Positions 41,218-53,252 of a stretch of 64,000 nucleotides of DNA are shown piece after piece; the stretch's first letter is position 1, and the number at the start of each line of letters is the position of its first letter. Below the pieces are notes generated by a model, which was not told where the DNA came from, made no database searches, and saw nothing but the letters and a program-made list of their open reading frames with translations. The translations under genes were made by a program, and so were the position numbers. The DNA is from Urechis unicinctus (taxonomy: Eukaryota > Annelida > Polychaeta > Xenopneusta > Urechidae): positions 26,091,050-26,155,049 of the forward strand of contig CM067350.1 in the NCBI GenBank assembly GCA_034190875.2. Reading direction: 5' to 3'.

Positions 41218-41632
41218 TATCGATTTTCGTTCATTTCTTATTCTGATCCCTAACATCCATCTATATATGGGGATAGATATAGTGGAAAACTTTGGTCAAG
41301 TTTATTTTCGAATCGATTGTAAATGTTTTGTCAAATTTTAAACTTTAAAATGTTCGATTTGTTCATGCCCGTGCCGGGAGAGCGCATTGCTTGCCTTCAC
41401 ACGGGCGACTCAAGATCGCTTACGCGGCTGTTGCTTGGGGTCATACAAAGTCGATTTTCGTTCATTTTTCAGTCTGATCCCTAACATCCATCTAAATACG
41501 GGGATAATTCAAGTATATTGGAACACTTTGGTCAAGTTTATTTTTGAATCGATCGTAAATGTTTTGTCGAATTTTAAACTTTAAAATGTTCGATTTTGTC
41601 ATGCTCGCGCCGGGAGAGCGCATTGCTAGCCT
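41218..41632. repeat. Local duplication of about 180 bases, 232 bases apart
   Basis: TCGATTTTCGTTCATTTCTT at 41218 recurs as TCGATTTTCGTTCATTTTTC at 41450. Both run through CCCTAACATCCATCTA and AAACTTTAAAATGTTCGATT to GCCGGGAGAGCGCATTGCT. The copies differ by several substitutions and one small insertion. Confidence 0.8.
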
Positions 41633-42130
41633 TATCAGCATTATGTCATTTAAAAGAACACTCGATTCTTGAACTTCATATGGTACCTTATTTATTTATT
41701 TGGGGTTGTAGATTCAAAAAATTATCCGTTACAGGCCAGTAACTTAAAAGGCAAAATGCCGCTTGCGCTGGCTCGTGGAATTCGGCAGTTAGGGTTCACG
41801 GAGTAGATGTTGAGCTGCCGACAGTTACTGTGACGGTTGCGCGAGCTGCTCGTCGCCAAGGGCACCACCCAGAATTAACACATCAAAGAGATTCTGTTAA
41901 CCACGTTTTGTGTCAGATTCGTTCACGGAGTACATGCCGAGTTTATCATGAGTTCGCCCCAGCCTTGTATAAGCTGCGTAATGGCACAAAATATTCATAA
42001 CCATTGCGGTTAAACAATTCGCATTTGAATCTCTCTCTGACAAAAATTTTTGCTGTAAGACACGAGTGACCTCAGACTTTAAACCATCACTGGTTTAATC
42101 GTACCGTATATCTCTCATCGTTACCGGACG
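41633..42130. other. No gene seen
   Basis: Mixed-composition intron sequence, without a domain, repeat or splice-framed exon that I can support. Confidence 0.3.
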
Positions 42131-42446
<316 letters not shown>

Positions 42447-42448
42447 TG

Positions 42449-42717
42449 TTTTAGCATTGTTTGGCAATTTCAGACAGGTGTCTGGTTGCGATAGTTTAAG
42501 CCTTGTTTGGCAATTTCCTACAGGTGTCTGGTTGCAATAGATTAGCATTGTTTGGCAATTTCAGACAGGTGTCTTGTTTGCAATAGTTTAAGCCTTGTTT
42601 GGCAATTTCAGACAGGTGTCAGGTTGCAATAGATTAGCATTGTTTGGAAATTTCCTACAGGTGTCTGGTTGCAATAGTATAAGTATTGTTTGGTAATTTC
42701 AGACAGGTATCAGGAAA
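42449..42717. repeat. Minisatellite, about six 46-base units
   Basis: Units of the form TTAGCATTGTTTGGCAATTT, then CAGACAGGTGTCTGGTTGCAATAG. Two alternating variants exist (TTAGCATTG and TTTAAGCCTTG; TTTCAGACAGG and TTTCCTACAGG). Confidence 0.85.
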
Positions 42718-42791
42718 AGTGAAAAGTGGCTGTCATCCTGTCAATTTTGGCTAAAAAACTGACAATTCCATGAAATTTAAATCTTTTTTAC

Positions 42792-43210
42792 CTAATTGAT
42801 TTAAAAAAATGAAACATAGCCCTCTACAATGTACATTTCTTGTGGTATAATTTCACTATGATATTCAAAATATAAGACATAAAAAGTGTCTGTTATCCCT
42901 TACCATAGAAATCTGGCACAAAACCGAGCAATACCATGGAATTTGAAACCTCACTAACTTTTTTACTAATTGATTTAAAAAAAATGAAACATAGCTTATT
43001 AGAATACTCTACATTGTACATTTCTTGTGGTATAATTTCACTATGATATTCAAAATATAAGACATGAAAAGTGTTTGTTATCCCTTACCGTAGAAATCTG
43101 GCACAAAACCGAGCAATACCATGGATATTGAAACCTCAATAACTTTTTATCTAATTGACTTAAAAAAAATGAAACATAACTTTTTAGAATTCTCATGGGT
43201 ATACCTATCT
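42792..43210. repeat. Tandem repeat of about 174-185 bases, 2.3 copies
   Basis: CTAATTGATTTAAAAAAA at 42792 recurs at 42966 and, as CTAATTGACTTAAAAAAA, at 43151. The first two copies share GTATAATTTCACTATGATAT and CTGGCACAAAACCGAGCAAT. Confidence 0.8.
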
Positions 43211-43365
43211 TCATGTATAATTTCAACGAGTTACAATGACAGCCTACCTCTTTGTTCTGGCGTCTTATCACAATTCAGTTTGGGAATTCAACGGAATGAT
43301 CTGTGTTCCCATGTTTTATCTTGTTTAATCTTATAAAATCTACTCACCGAAAATTTATCTGAACT

Positions 43366-44020
43366 TTAAGTGCCTATCGCACGGTTACACTTATAGGTAC
43401 TTCACTGAAATCAATTCATAATGTGATCAATAAACTCAAACCGGTCCAATGACCGTCGCATCTGATCAGTTAAGGCCAAAATTTGATAAGATGTCAGTCC
43501 AAACTAGCGCGCCCGACAAAACGCTGCGGCAGCCATTATCTAGGTCAGACCCAAATGTGATGTCAGTAAAGTAAGCCCGTTCCCAGAGACGCAGGGAGTT
43601 CCCCGTTGTCCCAGGCGCAGCAGTGACATCGCCGGTGTCTTTTTTCTTTTCATCTGAATCGCTCATTTCTGGTTAGAAATTTGCTCTGCCGAAGCAACGA
43701 TGGTCTGCTAATGATCTGTGTCATCCCATGTATGTTTGTTGCTCTCCTGAAGTGGTGAAATAGCGAAATTAACAGCACCCCTTTTGCGCTAATCGTAGCG
43801 CAGATAGCGCCTCACAACGAAAACAATGCCGGAGCTGACGTCACGCGGAGGCAATTAATTATTCATGAGCTCGTCGTCGCGATACGCCGGACTCGATCGA
43901 ATTTCGATCCAAAGCGCGCACTTTGACGAATGATACATAGACAGAATAGGTACTTCTGGGTTATATTTCCGTAACCTGGCGGAAAAAATGACATGATTTT
44001 TCGTGCGATAGGCACTTTAA
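43366..44020 (-). mobile_element. Small TIR element flanked by TTAA
   Basis: TTAA (43366-43369) is followed by GTGCCTATCGCACG. At the other end CGTGCGATAGGCACT is followed by TTAA (44017-44020). TTAA duplications are made by piggyBac- and Kolobok-type transposases. The interior, about 645 bases, holds GC-rich sequence with AGCGCGCAC and GCTGACGTCACG motifs and a minus-strand open frame (below). Probably a deleted 5' part of a larger DNA transposon, or a MITE. Confidence 0.55.
43469..43666 (-). CDS. Small ORF inside the TTAA element
   Basis: 66 codons starting MSDSDEKKKDTGDVTAAPGT, with a promoter-like, CpG-containing region upstream (43700-43930). The acidic/lysine start resembles first exons of transposon proteins. 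No domain follows and the rest may not be coding. Confidence 0.3.
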
Positions 44021-44059
44021 GGCGAGTGTCAACTACTTAAGACTCCTGTGAATTAGTAT

Positions 44060-44575
44060 CTCAGCCTAAAATCACACCAAGCGGTAATATCTGGGCTCGA
44101 CTTGGCAACATGTCGGCGAGGCGGCAACTGACTAGCTGAAGCTTTTACCAATTGGAACATAGGCGAGGCAGCTAGCAAGACGCAAGGACTGTTTGTGGCA
44201 CGAGGCTAATATGACCCTGTCTTACATGTAGAAAAGGGCACAAACACTCACTGTCACACAAATACCATACCAAATTACGAAGAAAACTACGAAAACTTGG
44301 AGGAAAAGGCGACAGGAACGATCAGCTATAGTTTTTGCCTATGTTCTCACTGCCATATTTACATCAGAAGTTTCTGGGGGTCTCTGGGATACCGTCCTCC
44401 ATTCTTATTTTTTGGAAGGTAAACTTTATCGCTAATATATTTTTTGGCTGGCGATAGGAATATGAAACATTGTCTTGATCAAGACTAAATTATCTCCTTT
44501 AACACTGATCGCCTGATACTCGACTGAACATGCATATTTTGTGAAAAGAAGTGGCGTGTTCTGTCAGGATGTGTC
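44060..44575 (+). repeat. About 515-base repeat, inverted partner of 54290-54805
   Basis: Shared phrases in order: CGGTAATATCTG, CGACTTGGCAACATG, CGGCGAGGCGG, CCAATTGGAACATAGGCGAG, AGCTATAGTTTTTGCCTATG, AGGAATATGAAACATT and ACATGCATATTT. Overall divergence is clearly visible, perhaps a fifth of positions. Probably two old copies of one transposon. Confidence 0.75.
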
Positions 44576-45540
44576 AGAATTGTCAACAAAATAAGTGGTT
44601 CTGTTGGACCATCAAGGTGATAAAACCTGATGTTGGTCTGTTGGGCTAATTGGGACAGGTAGGGATGTCAGCCGAACCTTGTTGCAGTCTGCCGCACTTT
44701 TGACTCAATGTTATTTCCGGGTTTTTTTTTCACTTTCTCTAACTGGCATACATAAGAACAATACATAAAAATAGAGCTAACGTATTGAATTTCAATATTA
44801 TTGCCTTACTTCCCGCATTTTGCTCCGTTAGAACCATAAACTTGTTTGTGGTGCAATAATTTCAAATTCTTCACGAGAATCGTTGACTTTTCGAGAGTCA
44901 GTCCGTTTAGAATTACCAAAATCGCTTTGTATTTGTAACTTGTATCGTCTTAACAAGACTTCCACTTATTTTAAGTCGATGCCACTATCATGGATCTTGA
45001 AAGTACACATTTATAATGCTCTCTGGCAGCTTTATAATATCAAAAAGTTACATTTGATATCACGACTCGTTCATTAACAGAAAAGATAAATTTTTGCAGA
45101 TGTTTTTCTGTTTTTTGCACGCTTTTCTTCATTTTGTAAAATAAAGGCTTGTAAGACCCTTCATCTGCCTGCATTACACAAAGTAACCTATTGGTTCACC
45201 ATTTCACAGTCAGTTGTTTAGTTTTGGAGTATAAATATATGCCATTGGCTTTTCAAAAGAGGCAAGTCATCCAAACAAATTGCTGTTTTTTTATACGCGG
45301 AATAAGAGTTTTGACTATTTATATGAAGTGAAAACCCATCCCAAGAGTCTTAAAGGTAATGTTTATGCTACATAACGCTCTCATTCATTATAAGTTACCT
45401 TTCAAACACCTAATTACTACATAGATGTAAGCTTTGAACATATTTATAGTGAAGAACCTGTATATTTGTTATGGGCAATTTAATCTAGATATTTGCAAAA
45501 GACAGTCTAGCTTGCCCGATAATTATCTTACAAGTCTGAA
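44576..45540. repeat. Dispersed repeat (44630-44925), then sequence without a gene
   Basis: 44630-44750 matches pieces at 32843 and 31395, and 44755-44925 matches 34735-34925. Together they may represent a single repeat family broken up elsewhere in the intron. 44926-45540 shows nothing recognisable. Confidence 0.5.
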
Positions 45541-45868
45541 CACCCCTTTGGGTCCGGGGGATAGAATATGTCCACTGATTCCTCCTGCATGTCGTAAGAG
45601 GCAACTAATAGTAATAGGGGGCAACCTGTTGGACGTGGGTTGCGACTCGTGTCAGTGAACAATGGGATCCAAGTGGTTGAGTGGAGCGGTCCTTTTGACG
45701 GCCGCATTTTTATCTTTTTCAACATCATCCACTTGTATGTCCCTCTTTTTTTCCATTTATCATAGAAGGCGGTTGCCTAATCAGGTCAAACTTATCTATT
45801 AATCCTTCTAGGCGCCATATAACACATACGTGTTGGTGTGCCGTTAAACCCTATTCTCACTCACTCAT
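45541..45868 (+). repeat. SINE-like repeat, fullest copy
   Basis: Head GGGTCCGGGGGATAGAATAT, then CTCCTGCATGTCGTAAGAGG, GGGTTGCGACTCGTGTCAGT, the conserved block AGAAGGCGGTTGCC ... GTGTTGGTGTGCCGTTAAAC, and a tail CTCACTCACTCA at 45857-45868. About 328 bases. It is followed at once by the tyrosine recombinase fragment, so it may have inserted into that element. Confidence 0.65.
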
Positions 45869-46066
45869 CAGTTACAGAGATCTTTGCTTCGTGCCAATGT
45901 CCATGTTCCCAACATAAAAGCCCACTCCTTTCACATTGGTGCGGCTACGTCAGCCTGCTCATTGGGAGTCCTAGATCACATAATTCAAAGGCTGGGTTGG
46001 TGGAAGTCAGACATATTTAAAAAGTACATCCGTATCCCACAGTTTCATTCTGTTACGTCTGAGTAA
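45869..46066 (+). pseudogene. Tyrosine recombinase C-terminal fragment (DIRS- or Crypton-like)
   Basis: The frame reads LRANVHVPNIKAHSFHIGAA, TSACSLGVLDHIIQRLGWWK and SDIFKKYIRIP, then stops at 46066. The HSFRIGAAT ... LGRWKSDAxKxYIRxP pattern carries the catalytic His/Arg, His/Trp and Tyr of tyrosine recombinases. Here the Arg of HSFR is His and the Arg of GRW is Trp, so this copy would be inactive. The N-terminal part is absent. Confidence 0.65.
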
Positions 46067-46097
46067 TTTCTTTCATTTCCCCCTGTGGTCGGACCTT

Positions 46098-46340
46098 CAG
46101 ACAGTGGCAGACAGGTGTCTGGCTGTCTGGGGGGTTATACTGACCATTTTCTTTTTTATGTGTACGGTTACAGAGTCAGACAGGTGTCTGGCTGTCTGGG
46201 CGGTTATACTGACCATTTTCTTTTTTATGTGTACGGTTACAGAGTCAGACAGGTGTCTGGCTGTCTGGGCAGTTATATTCACCATTTACTTTTGTTAGGT
46301 GTACATGCGGTAACAGTGAGAGGCAGGTGTCTGACTGAAC
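46098..46340. repeat. 69-base minisatellite, three units plus a degenerate one
   Basis: CAGACAGGTGTCTGGCTGTC starts units at 46108, 46177 and 46246, and a weaker one begins near 46318. The unit length of 69 is a multiple of three, which leaves all frames open, so the apparent repeated peptides are a by-product. Confidence 0.9.
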
Positions 46341-46470
46341 TTTGCCACAGTGCACTAAATTTTCAAATAAATTGCTTGCTGCGCGGCTCACAAATATAAC
46401 CAATTATCATCCTCAAGGAGGATCTTTTGGGTGGGTCCCGCTTATATATACATATGTCTTTTTTCATAGT

Positions 46471-46474
<4 letters not shown>

Positions 46475-46562
<88 letters not shown>
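46475..46562. repeat. AT dinucleotide microsatellite
   Basis: About 85 bases of pure AT/TA. Confidence 0.98.
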
Positions 46563-46566
<4 letters not shown>

Positions 46567-46787
46567 TGTTTAATGTCATATGTATTCATGTTGATATTTG
46601 TGTTTTTGACTATGTCATATGACCTTACGAGTTAGGGACACAATTGTGATGTTAGTGACATAATGTGATATGTATTTGTTAAACAACTATGTCACTATTC
46701 TGAATAATAGATGTGACATAGTCTCAACCAGTGATATCACAACCATGACATGTTAAATATGTGAGTCATATTGGTGACTGAAATAAA

Positions 46788-46825
46788 CAAAATGGTCATT
46801 CTTCCCAAGAAGAATGACCATTTTG
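46788..46825. repeat. Perfect 17-base-arm hairpin with CCAA loop
   Basis: CAAAATGGTCATTCTTC, CCAA, GAAGAATGACCATTTTG: 17 of 17 pairs match. It lies just after GAAATAAACAAA, an AATAAA-type sequence. Confidence 0.85.
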
Positions 46826-47689
46826 GCAGCCTGCCTTACATAATTTTCTTCACCATCAACACGGTTTGGCAGCAACTAGCTACAAGATCCTCCTTTCGTC
46901 TTACATTTGTAATTCACACTAAGTAAGGGCTGAACATAATGTATATGATGTAGATGGTGTTTATGATGATAATCATGATGATGAACATGGTGATAAAGAA
47001 GACAACGATCACGATGATGATGACGATAAAGATTGAAAAATGTCATTCTGGTTTGCTGTATTGATGCTTAATATGAATTGGATGATGATGAAGTACTAAA
47101 TAATTGCTTCTCAGTACCATTTACAGAATCCTCTCTTCGAAATGTTGACGGTTATCATATCATTTAATTTCCTTGATCGTTGTCATGATAGTATCGTCAT
47201 CACTGTCATCATCATCATCATAAACATCGTCATCACCATCTACCTTGCCCTGTAGAGCATCATCATAACAATCATATGGTCTATGTACTGGTTACATCAT
47301 CATTATTATATTTCTATTGTGGTCACAATGCCATCATCAAAGTCATCATCATCTCGTAAATTAATCAAAGCTCTTAATCTAGAAGTTATGAATTTACATT
47401 ACATTCATCCTTCATCAGTGCACTGTTGATACTGCATTGTAGTTTCCATGTTTATTTCATAATATGTTTACCATCAGAGTATCCGTGGGTGTGCAGACTT
47501 AGTTGCACGTCATCAATAGATTGGCCTTGATATATTAATAGAAAAACGATGTGATCAAATTATTGATTTGCTAAATTTATGCCACACAAGAAATACATAT
47601 GCTCCAAGAAACTATTTATAAGTTATCAATTTGCATTGACATATCACCTAAAGAACAACGTATCAACAATTTTTTAGACGTTATACTAT
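46826..47689. other. GAT/ATC-rich sequence, no gene
   Basis: GATGAT-rich DNA near 46960-47035 and ATCATC-rich DNA near 47185-47350 face each other and could pair. No coding signal. Confidence 0.45.
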
Positions 47690-48275
47690 GGTCATAACTC
47701 TATTGAACTCTGACGTTTTAACGTTGGTTAACTTCTAAATAATATTTAAGTTTGTTTGTCTTGTGATACAGATCGCAATTTTCAATATATTTTCTACATT
47801 ATTTTTTTAAATGGAAGATGTGATTGATGCTCAAAACCCAGAGTTTTTTTTACCTTGACCTCAAACTAAGGTAAAGGTCATCGAAAGAAATTTTGTATCA
47901 TCATTATCTCCCTAGAAAATTATTCAACCGTAAAAACAATTAGATTATTGTAGCCCGAATTGAACACTCTATCGTTCAACGTTGGTCAGCTTCAAAATAA
48001 ATCTTTGTTCACTTTTTATTTGTCTCATGGTGCATGTTGCAATTTTGAACACATTTTCGATTTTGATGATGAATTTTTTTAATGGATGGTGTAATTGATG
48101 CGCAAAACCCAGTTTTTTTAAATCATCAATATCTCCCTGGAAAACGATTCGATGGTAAAAAGATTTACAGATTATTGTTGCTGAATTGAATTGTAAGCTT
48201 TTTCTATGATCATTTAACGTTGGTTAGCTTCTAAATAATACAGATTGCAATTTTCAATATATTTTCAAATTAATA
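47690..48275. repeat. Degenerate tandem repeat of about 240 bases, 2.5 copies
   Basis: AACGTTGGTTAACTTCTAAA (47721), AACGTTGGTCAGCTTCAAAA (47979) and AACGTTGGTTAGCTTCTAAA (48217) begin units that share TTGCAATTTT(C/G)AA, a T-rich run and GATTGATGC-CAAAACCCAG. Confidence 0.7.
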
Positions 48276-50938
48276 TGCGCATAAGAGTAACTCTATGATA
48301 AGTTTCGTCAAGAAGTACAGAGTCGTGAAATTGTCTATCTGCGATGGAATTCTTTGTTTTTATTTCTTCATTTATTACTTAAATGCTGGGCAATTAAGGC
48401 AATCTAACGATGGAAACACAAGTAAACCGTTAGATCGCTAATATTAACAGCGCTTGACAGGTGTTTGTTTTTCGCTGAAGGTCAATCGCTATGGGGTTAC
48501 TTCCGGCGGACATAAGCTTCCCCGATAAGCTCCATACTTACTCACTCACGCACTCCTAATCCCCCTAAATCTTTTTTGATTTTTTTGATTTTCGTATCAC
48601 CACTTTTCTTTGTGCTAAGTTTATGAGAAAACTGTCAAAAATTTACTGCTACGTATAATTAGTTATTTGTTCAGAATAGATCTAGCTACATTAGGATGAA
48701 AAAATTAGAATACGACCATTATCGACTGAAAATGGCGCGATGACTTCAGATTTCACTTCCACTGTAACTTAATGCCTTCCGACCAGAAGTGACGGCATCG
48801 TCATTCATTAAAGTTAAAGATTTGATTGACGCTCTCCAAGATTTGATTCAACTAGTTAAAACGAGCCACCGGAAAGAATATCACGACCAATTTACATTGA
48901 TAATGCTGAGCATCTTGTTCTGGTCCTCTACTACAGCCCAAACGCCCCAAGCAAGTTTGACCTAATGGTAAAGTACCTCGATTACCATTGGACCCTAGAG
49001 CACTCTTTCCATTTGAGGCAGTGTTCAGGTGAAGAACCAAGGTTTGTTGCGGCAGCATTGGTTTGCATCTCCTTACATTGGAGACTTATGCACCAGTATG
49101 GTGAACTTGTAGCTAGTTAGGGGTTACCTTCAGTAAGTGGCGTGGGCCTGTGTAGCATTTTGTGATATCAATCACAACTATATAATGAGAATGATGTTCA
49201 TTTGCCTTTGAAGTCACGTTGCATGTTGCATTTCCTTCTTCCGCTTTTCATTTTACCTTGATGGCAGCCCTGATATAGATTGGTTGCTAGGTTGATTTCT
49301 TAGGTGGTCGTTGAGACCAGACACAAAGCTGTGTCCCAGGATCAGACCAACTGGTTTCATGTTAAGTGATAGGTTAAACTGCTGCAAGAGAAAGAAGTAA
49401 AATGAGGGAATGCGGGTGCTGAAGTGTGAAAATAAACACACCGAACTGGCGTAAAACTTAGCCGAAATTGTGACAAAGGTGAATTGATTTACAAGAATAA
49501 AAACCGCAAAATGTTAATGCAACGGTGACATTGAATTGAGAGGAAAAGTAGAGGAAGAATGATTATAGTGATATCGGAGTAGAGAAAGATGAGGGAGATA
49601 TAAAATTAATGCGAACAAAATCACAAACAATGAAACCAGCAAGTGAAACGCGGAATCGAAAATCGATAAGGAGATAATGTGAATAAAATCACCTGATCGG
49701 ATTATATGATGACTGGAGGAAAGGTTGGTTGCAACTTGATATGTCGATGAGGTTGAGATTGAAAAACGGTTTTGCGAAATGAGGTAGAAAATTGCTAGCA
49801 CGAGGTTCGGAACAGAGAGCAAATCGATGTGATGTCGTTGAAATCTAATTCCGAAAGACAAAGGAGCGCTGGTCACTTGACCCTATCCGCGCGGGATTTA
49901 ATTGGGGCAGCCTCTTCCCTTCCAAGGAGGAAAGATAAGGACTTATGCGATAACGTTTACAAATTCGACTCTGCACAAACGGTTTCCCGCCCCAATCTAT
50001 GTTTTCTTCATAATTTCTGTATCAGTAATCATGGATGCACCTTATATGATATATATGTTTATCTTTACTGCAAAGAGTGTCATGTAGACTCAACATTCAA
50101 TATTAACTTATCTCCAACGAACCATTTCATCGGGAAGTATAAGTCATGCTATGATTGACTTTATGTAATCATAGCAAGGACTAATGTGTTTTATACTTAA
50201 TCATATCCCCTCTAAATGCTAACATTGGAAAACAGTCACTCTCCATTAGCCAATGAAATCATATAACCACCAGCAGTTGTTGCAACGTTTTAAAGTGGTT
50301 GATAAATCGCATGTATTTCGGAAGGCTGGAGAAACCTGTTTTGCTGTTCCCCACTCGAAAGCCGCTCATACACGTACGCCGCTTTATTCCCGATATCATG
50401 GCTCCGAGCACTGAGGGACTGCAGTCCCTATGCGGCCATTCGCCGCGTTAAGTGATTCAGATACCCCAAAACATATCTAATCCTATTAACCATCAAGTGA
50501 CAGATCAAGGCATTGACTGACATATCAATATTTGTATCACATTCTAAATCATTTATTAGGGGTAACTAGCCCTGCAGGACGTCTTGTTGTATATTAGAAT
50601 CTCACCTGGGCTAACGGGTGACACCCACTGAACTACACCAGTCTCCGCTCACTCAAATTATACTTCTTCGGGTGTTACAAACTCAATGATTCAGTGTTTT
50701 CTTGATATTTTAAAACCTGATAGTTCCATATTCGGTACTTCAACGTCATTGCCGATGAGTGTGTTGTCTTGGTGGACCACCGATGGAATTTTGGTCAAAT
50801 TTCATAGCAAAAATGTATATATTTTGTCATAGTATCTTGAAATGCATCATTCATAATATCATGTACTAATTATTGTATGAGATGATATTTAAGTTGTAAG
50901 CTTTAATAACAACTTTACTATGTTTATGTGCGTATCAG
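48276..50938. other. Intron 1 sequence without a recognised gene
   Basis: A short ACTC-type run (48538-48557) resembles the SINE tail. Strand-biased, purine-rich DNA at 49500-49870 leaves long open frames on the minus strand with no domain. Confidence 0.35.
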
Positions 50939-50985
50939 AGGAAACTGAACGTGCATAACAGATTTGCAGAGGATATTCAACCTAG
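50939..50985 (+). CDS. NDUFA7: NDUFA7 coding exon 2
   Basis: 47 bases between acceptor gtgcgtatcag and donor gtgag, coding RKLNVHNRFAEDIQP and two bases of the next Arg. It corresponds to the GRK-x-N-x-x-RF segment of insect NDUFA7. Phase 0 at its start (matching exon 1) and phase 2 at its end (matching exon 3). Confidence 0.8.
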
Positions 50986-51847
50986 GTGAGTTTCTGAATC
51001 AATAGTTTACTGTCGACATGATCTTTTTCGACTGAACAGACCCATTAAGTTGACTAGTGTATTTACTCGTGTAATGATGAATACTTGAAAAATGGAGAAA
51101 TAGTGCCCGTTTATATGAACAACTTTGTCGCTTGCTGAAAGTGAAACCGTCACCAAATAAACGCTGAAAGTAGCCTGGAGGATCTCATTCAATTTGGTCC
51201 GCACGTTATCCTATGATAGGTCAGCTTACAAATCAATCTACGTTGCGAGATAACACACGATGAGAGTGAATTATGCCCTAAACAACCAAGACCTGGAGAA
51301 TGCTTTTAACTAATTTGGTTGATATTGATGAGTACAGTTGCTTGTTACCAGCCTTCTATGTACCCCCTGTATGTGATCTTGATGACAGTGACATGTTCCA
51401 TTAAAAAAAAATTGACCAAATTTCAAGGTTTACATCTATCCTATACACTCATTCGACCTATATACAAGTAAACAAGTAAGTTAGGTTAATGCTTCCTTGT
51501 TGGTTTGATTAAAATATATATCATGGAAGTTGATAATTTCTATTTACGGAATAATAATGCCTCAGCTGTTGTGGATGTCGTTTTTTTAATGCATGATTAT
51601 TATATATCAATTAAGGTATAATTGTCAAAAGTGGTAATCTACTGTTTTCATGATTCTTCACATAGTATACATGTCACGATGTGCATCATATCAAGACAGT
51701 AATGAAATTAATATGATTTAATATAACTGTCAAGAAAGACTATTTGTGTGATGGAAAGGTTTTCATTATTGCTTGTGTTAAATCATCAATTTGTCCATTA
51801 AGTTTTGTAAATGGCATGATTCTTTTAAAAGTTTGCTCGATTGTTAG

Positions 51848-51994
51848 GTCTCAGCCACCACCATCCCTGCCTTTAGGCGTTTCACACAAGCTCTCTAATA
51901 ACTACTACTACACCCGTGATGGTCGGAGAGAAAGTCAACCTCCCCTGGTCGCATTTGACCACCGACCTAAGGCTATAGCTTCAGGCGAAGACAG
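51848..51994 (+). CDS. NDUFA7: NDUFA7 coding exon 3, signature region
   Basis: Acceptor ttgttag, donor acag|gtgag. It reads [20 protein letters not shown] and [12 protein letters not shown]. QPPPxLPxGxSHKLSxNYYxTRDGRRE is the hallmark of NDUFA7 and leaves no doubt about the family. Confidence 0.95.
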
Positions 51995-52669
51995 GTGAGT
52001 TCCCTCTTACTCGAAACATTAATTCTATTTATGTTTCTTCTTGTAATCCTGACCAGAGCCTCGCTACTGTATCGCTATGCTATGTTGTTTTTAGGCATAT
52101 TTGTGAATTATTGTTAAACCAATAGTTGTTAAACAGTAAGCCCTCTCCCTTCTAGACTATGTGATCATGTCACTGTTTAGGATATTACTGCAACAACAGC
52201 CTTGTCATAGCAAATTTTCAACCAAATGCGTCAGTTATATATTGCTAATTCTCTGGATGTCACCAATACGTGCTGCAGCACTGTAAAGCATATTTACGGT
52301 ACTTCTAGAACAGAGGTTGGTTCCTTCTGGGGGTGTGAGGTATTTGGCTTCAAGCAAGTTGTCGACTTGTGATTAACTTTAAAACTCATACGGATAAATT
52401 GGTCTGGTGTGCAATATGTCCTGTAAGAAAAAGAATAACAGCTCCAATTATCACCATGAAGAGCCAATCCGCCACTTGGCGGCGAAAAAGAGTTTCTCAC
52501 AGAACCACTCTATGGAGGATGGGTTCTTCATGGTGACGCTGCTCTGCGGTTGCAATAAAAACGATGTGGTATTAAAGACAAGATATTCGTATTTACATAC
52601 ATTGTTTTGTGTTCTTGAATATTATTACTGTTCTGGAATGTATAATTTTGAAATTTTGTTTATGTTTAG

Positions 52670-52751
52670 CCATGTAGTAGCCAAGGGAACCCCAAAAGTA
52701 TTGAAACCTGGATTTGCCTACAATTGGCAAACTGGCACCATGGAATATTGA
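52670..52751 (+). CDS. NDUFA7: NDUFA7 coding exon 4 with stop
   Basis: After acceptor tatgtttag the frame gives HVVAKGTPKVLKPGFAYNWQ and TGTMEY, then TGA. P-x-PGxxYxW is the usual C-terminal motif. A nearby AG (52676-52677) would put the frame out, so 52670 is the start. Confidence 0.85.
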
Positions 52752-52964
52752 ATCACTGATAAAACTTACGGTTGTTATAACAAAAGCTTCACCTGAAGAT
52801 CACTTAATTGCCCGTAATTTATTGTGGCTGATTCAACGGTCAGTAGCTTGTTGTCAGTACATTATTAGCTCATGTATTGAACTGATGATGTTTGCTTCCG
52901 GATAAAACTTTAGAAAAACTGATTTTATTTTTTCTGCATTTCTTCATAGAGCTCGTTTTACATA

Positions 52965-52974
52965 AATAAATAAA
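52965..52974 (+). terminator. Overlapping AATAAA polyadenylation signals of NDUFA7
   Basis: AATAAATAAA lies about 215 bases after the stop codon. Confidence 0.6.
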
Positions 52975-53252
52975 TGACAGGCACACTTAAGGGATGGTGC
53001 TTCAGAGAAGAGAGGACTGTTAAGATAGCTTCGGCGGGAAATGTAACTTGATTAGCCCTACTTATGAGAATGAATTAGCCATAATTTATCAATAAATCTT
53101 GGGAAAAGTATGCAGCCATGTTGGTGTGCACATTTTGGTGACATCGGAGGCTTGAAGCCTTACTCAAGATGATTTGTTGCTTACACCGCGCTTGATGCGA
53201 GCAAATGAATTTGTCGTCGAAGTTCACTGATTGTTGCTTTCGGATGTAACCA

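Noticed and set aside
46085..46399. Repeat proteins with 23-residue periods on both strands
   Set aside because: The 69-base minisatellite keeps all frames open. No start context or conservation is visible.
46342..46635. 97-codon ORF with a Tyr-Ile stretch
   Set aside because: It spans an AT microsatellite and has no domain.
47160..47360. ATC-rich stretch as a possible regulatory cluster
   Set aside because: Simple low-complexity DNA with many interruptions. No defined motif.
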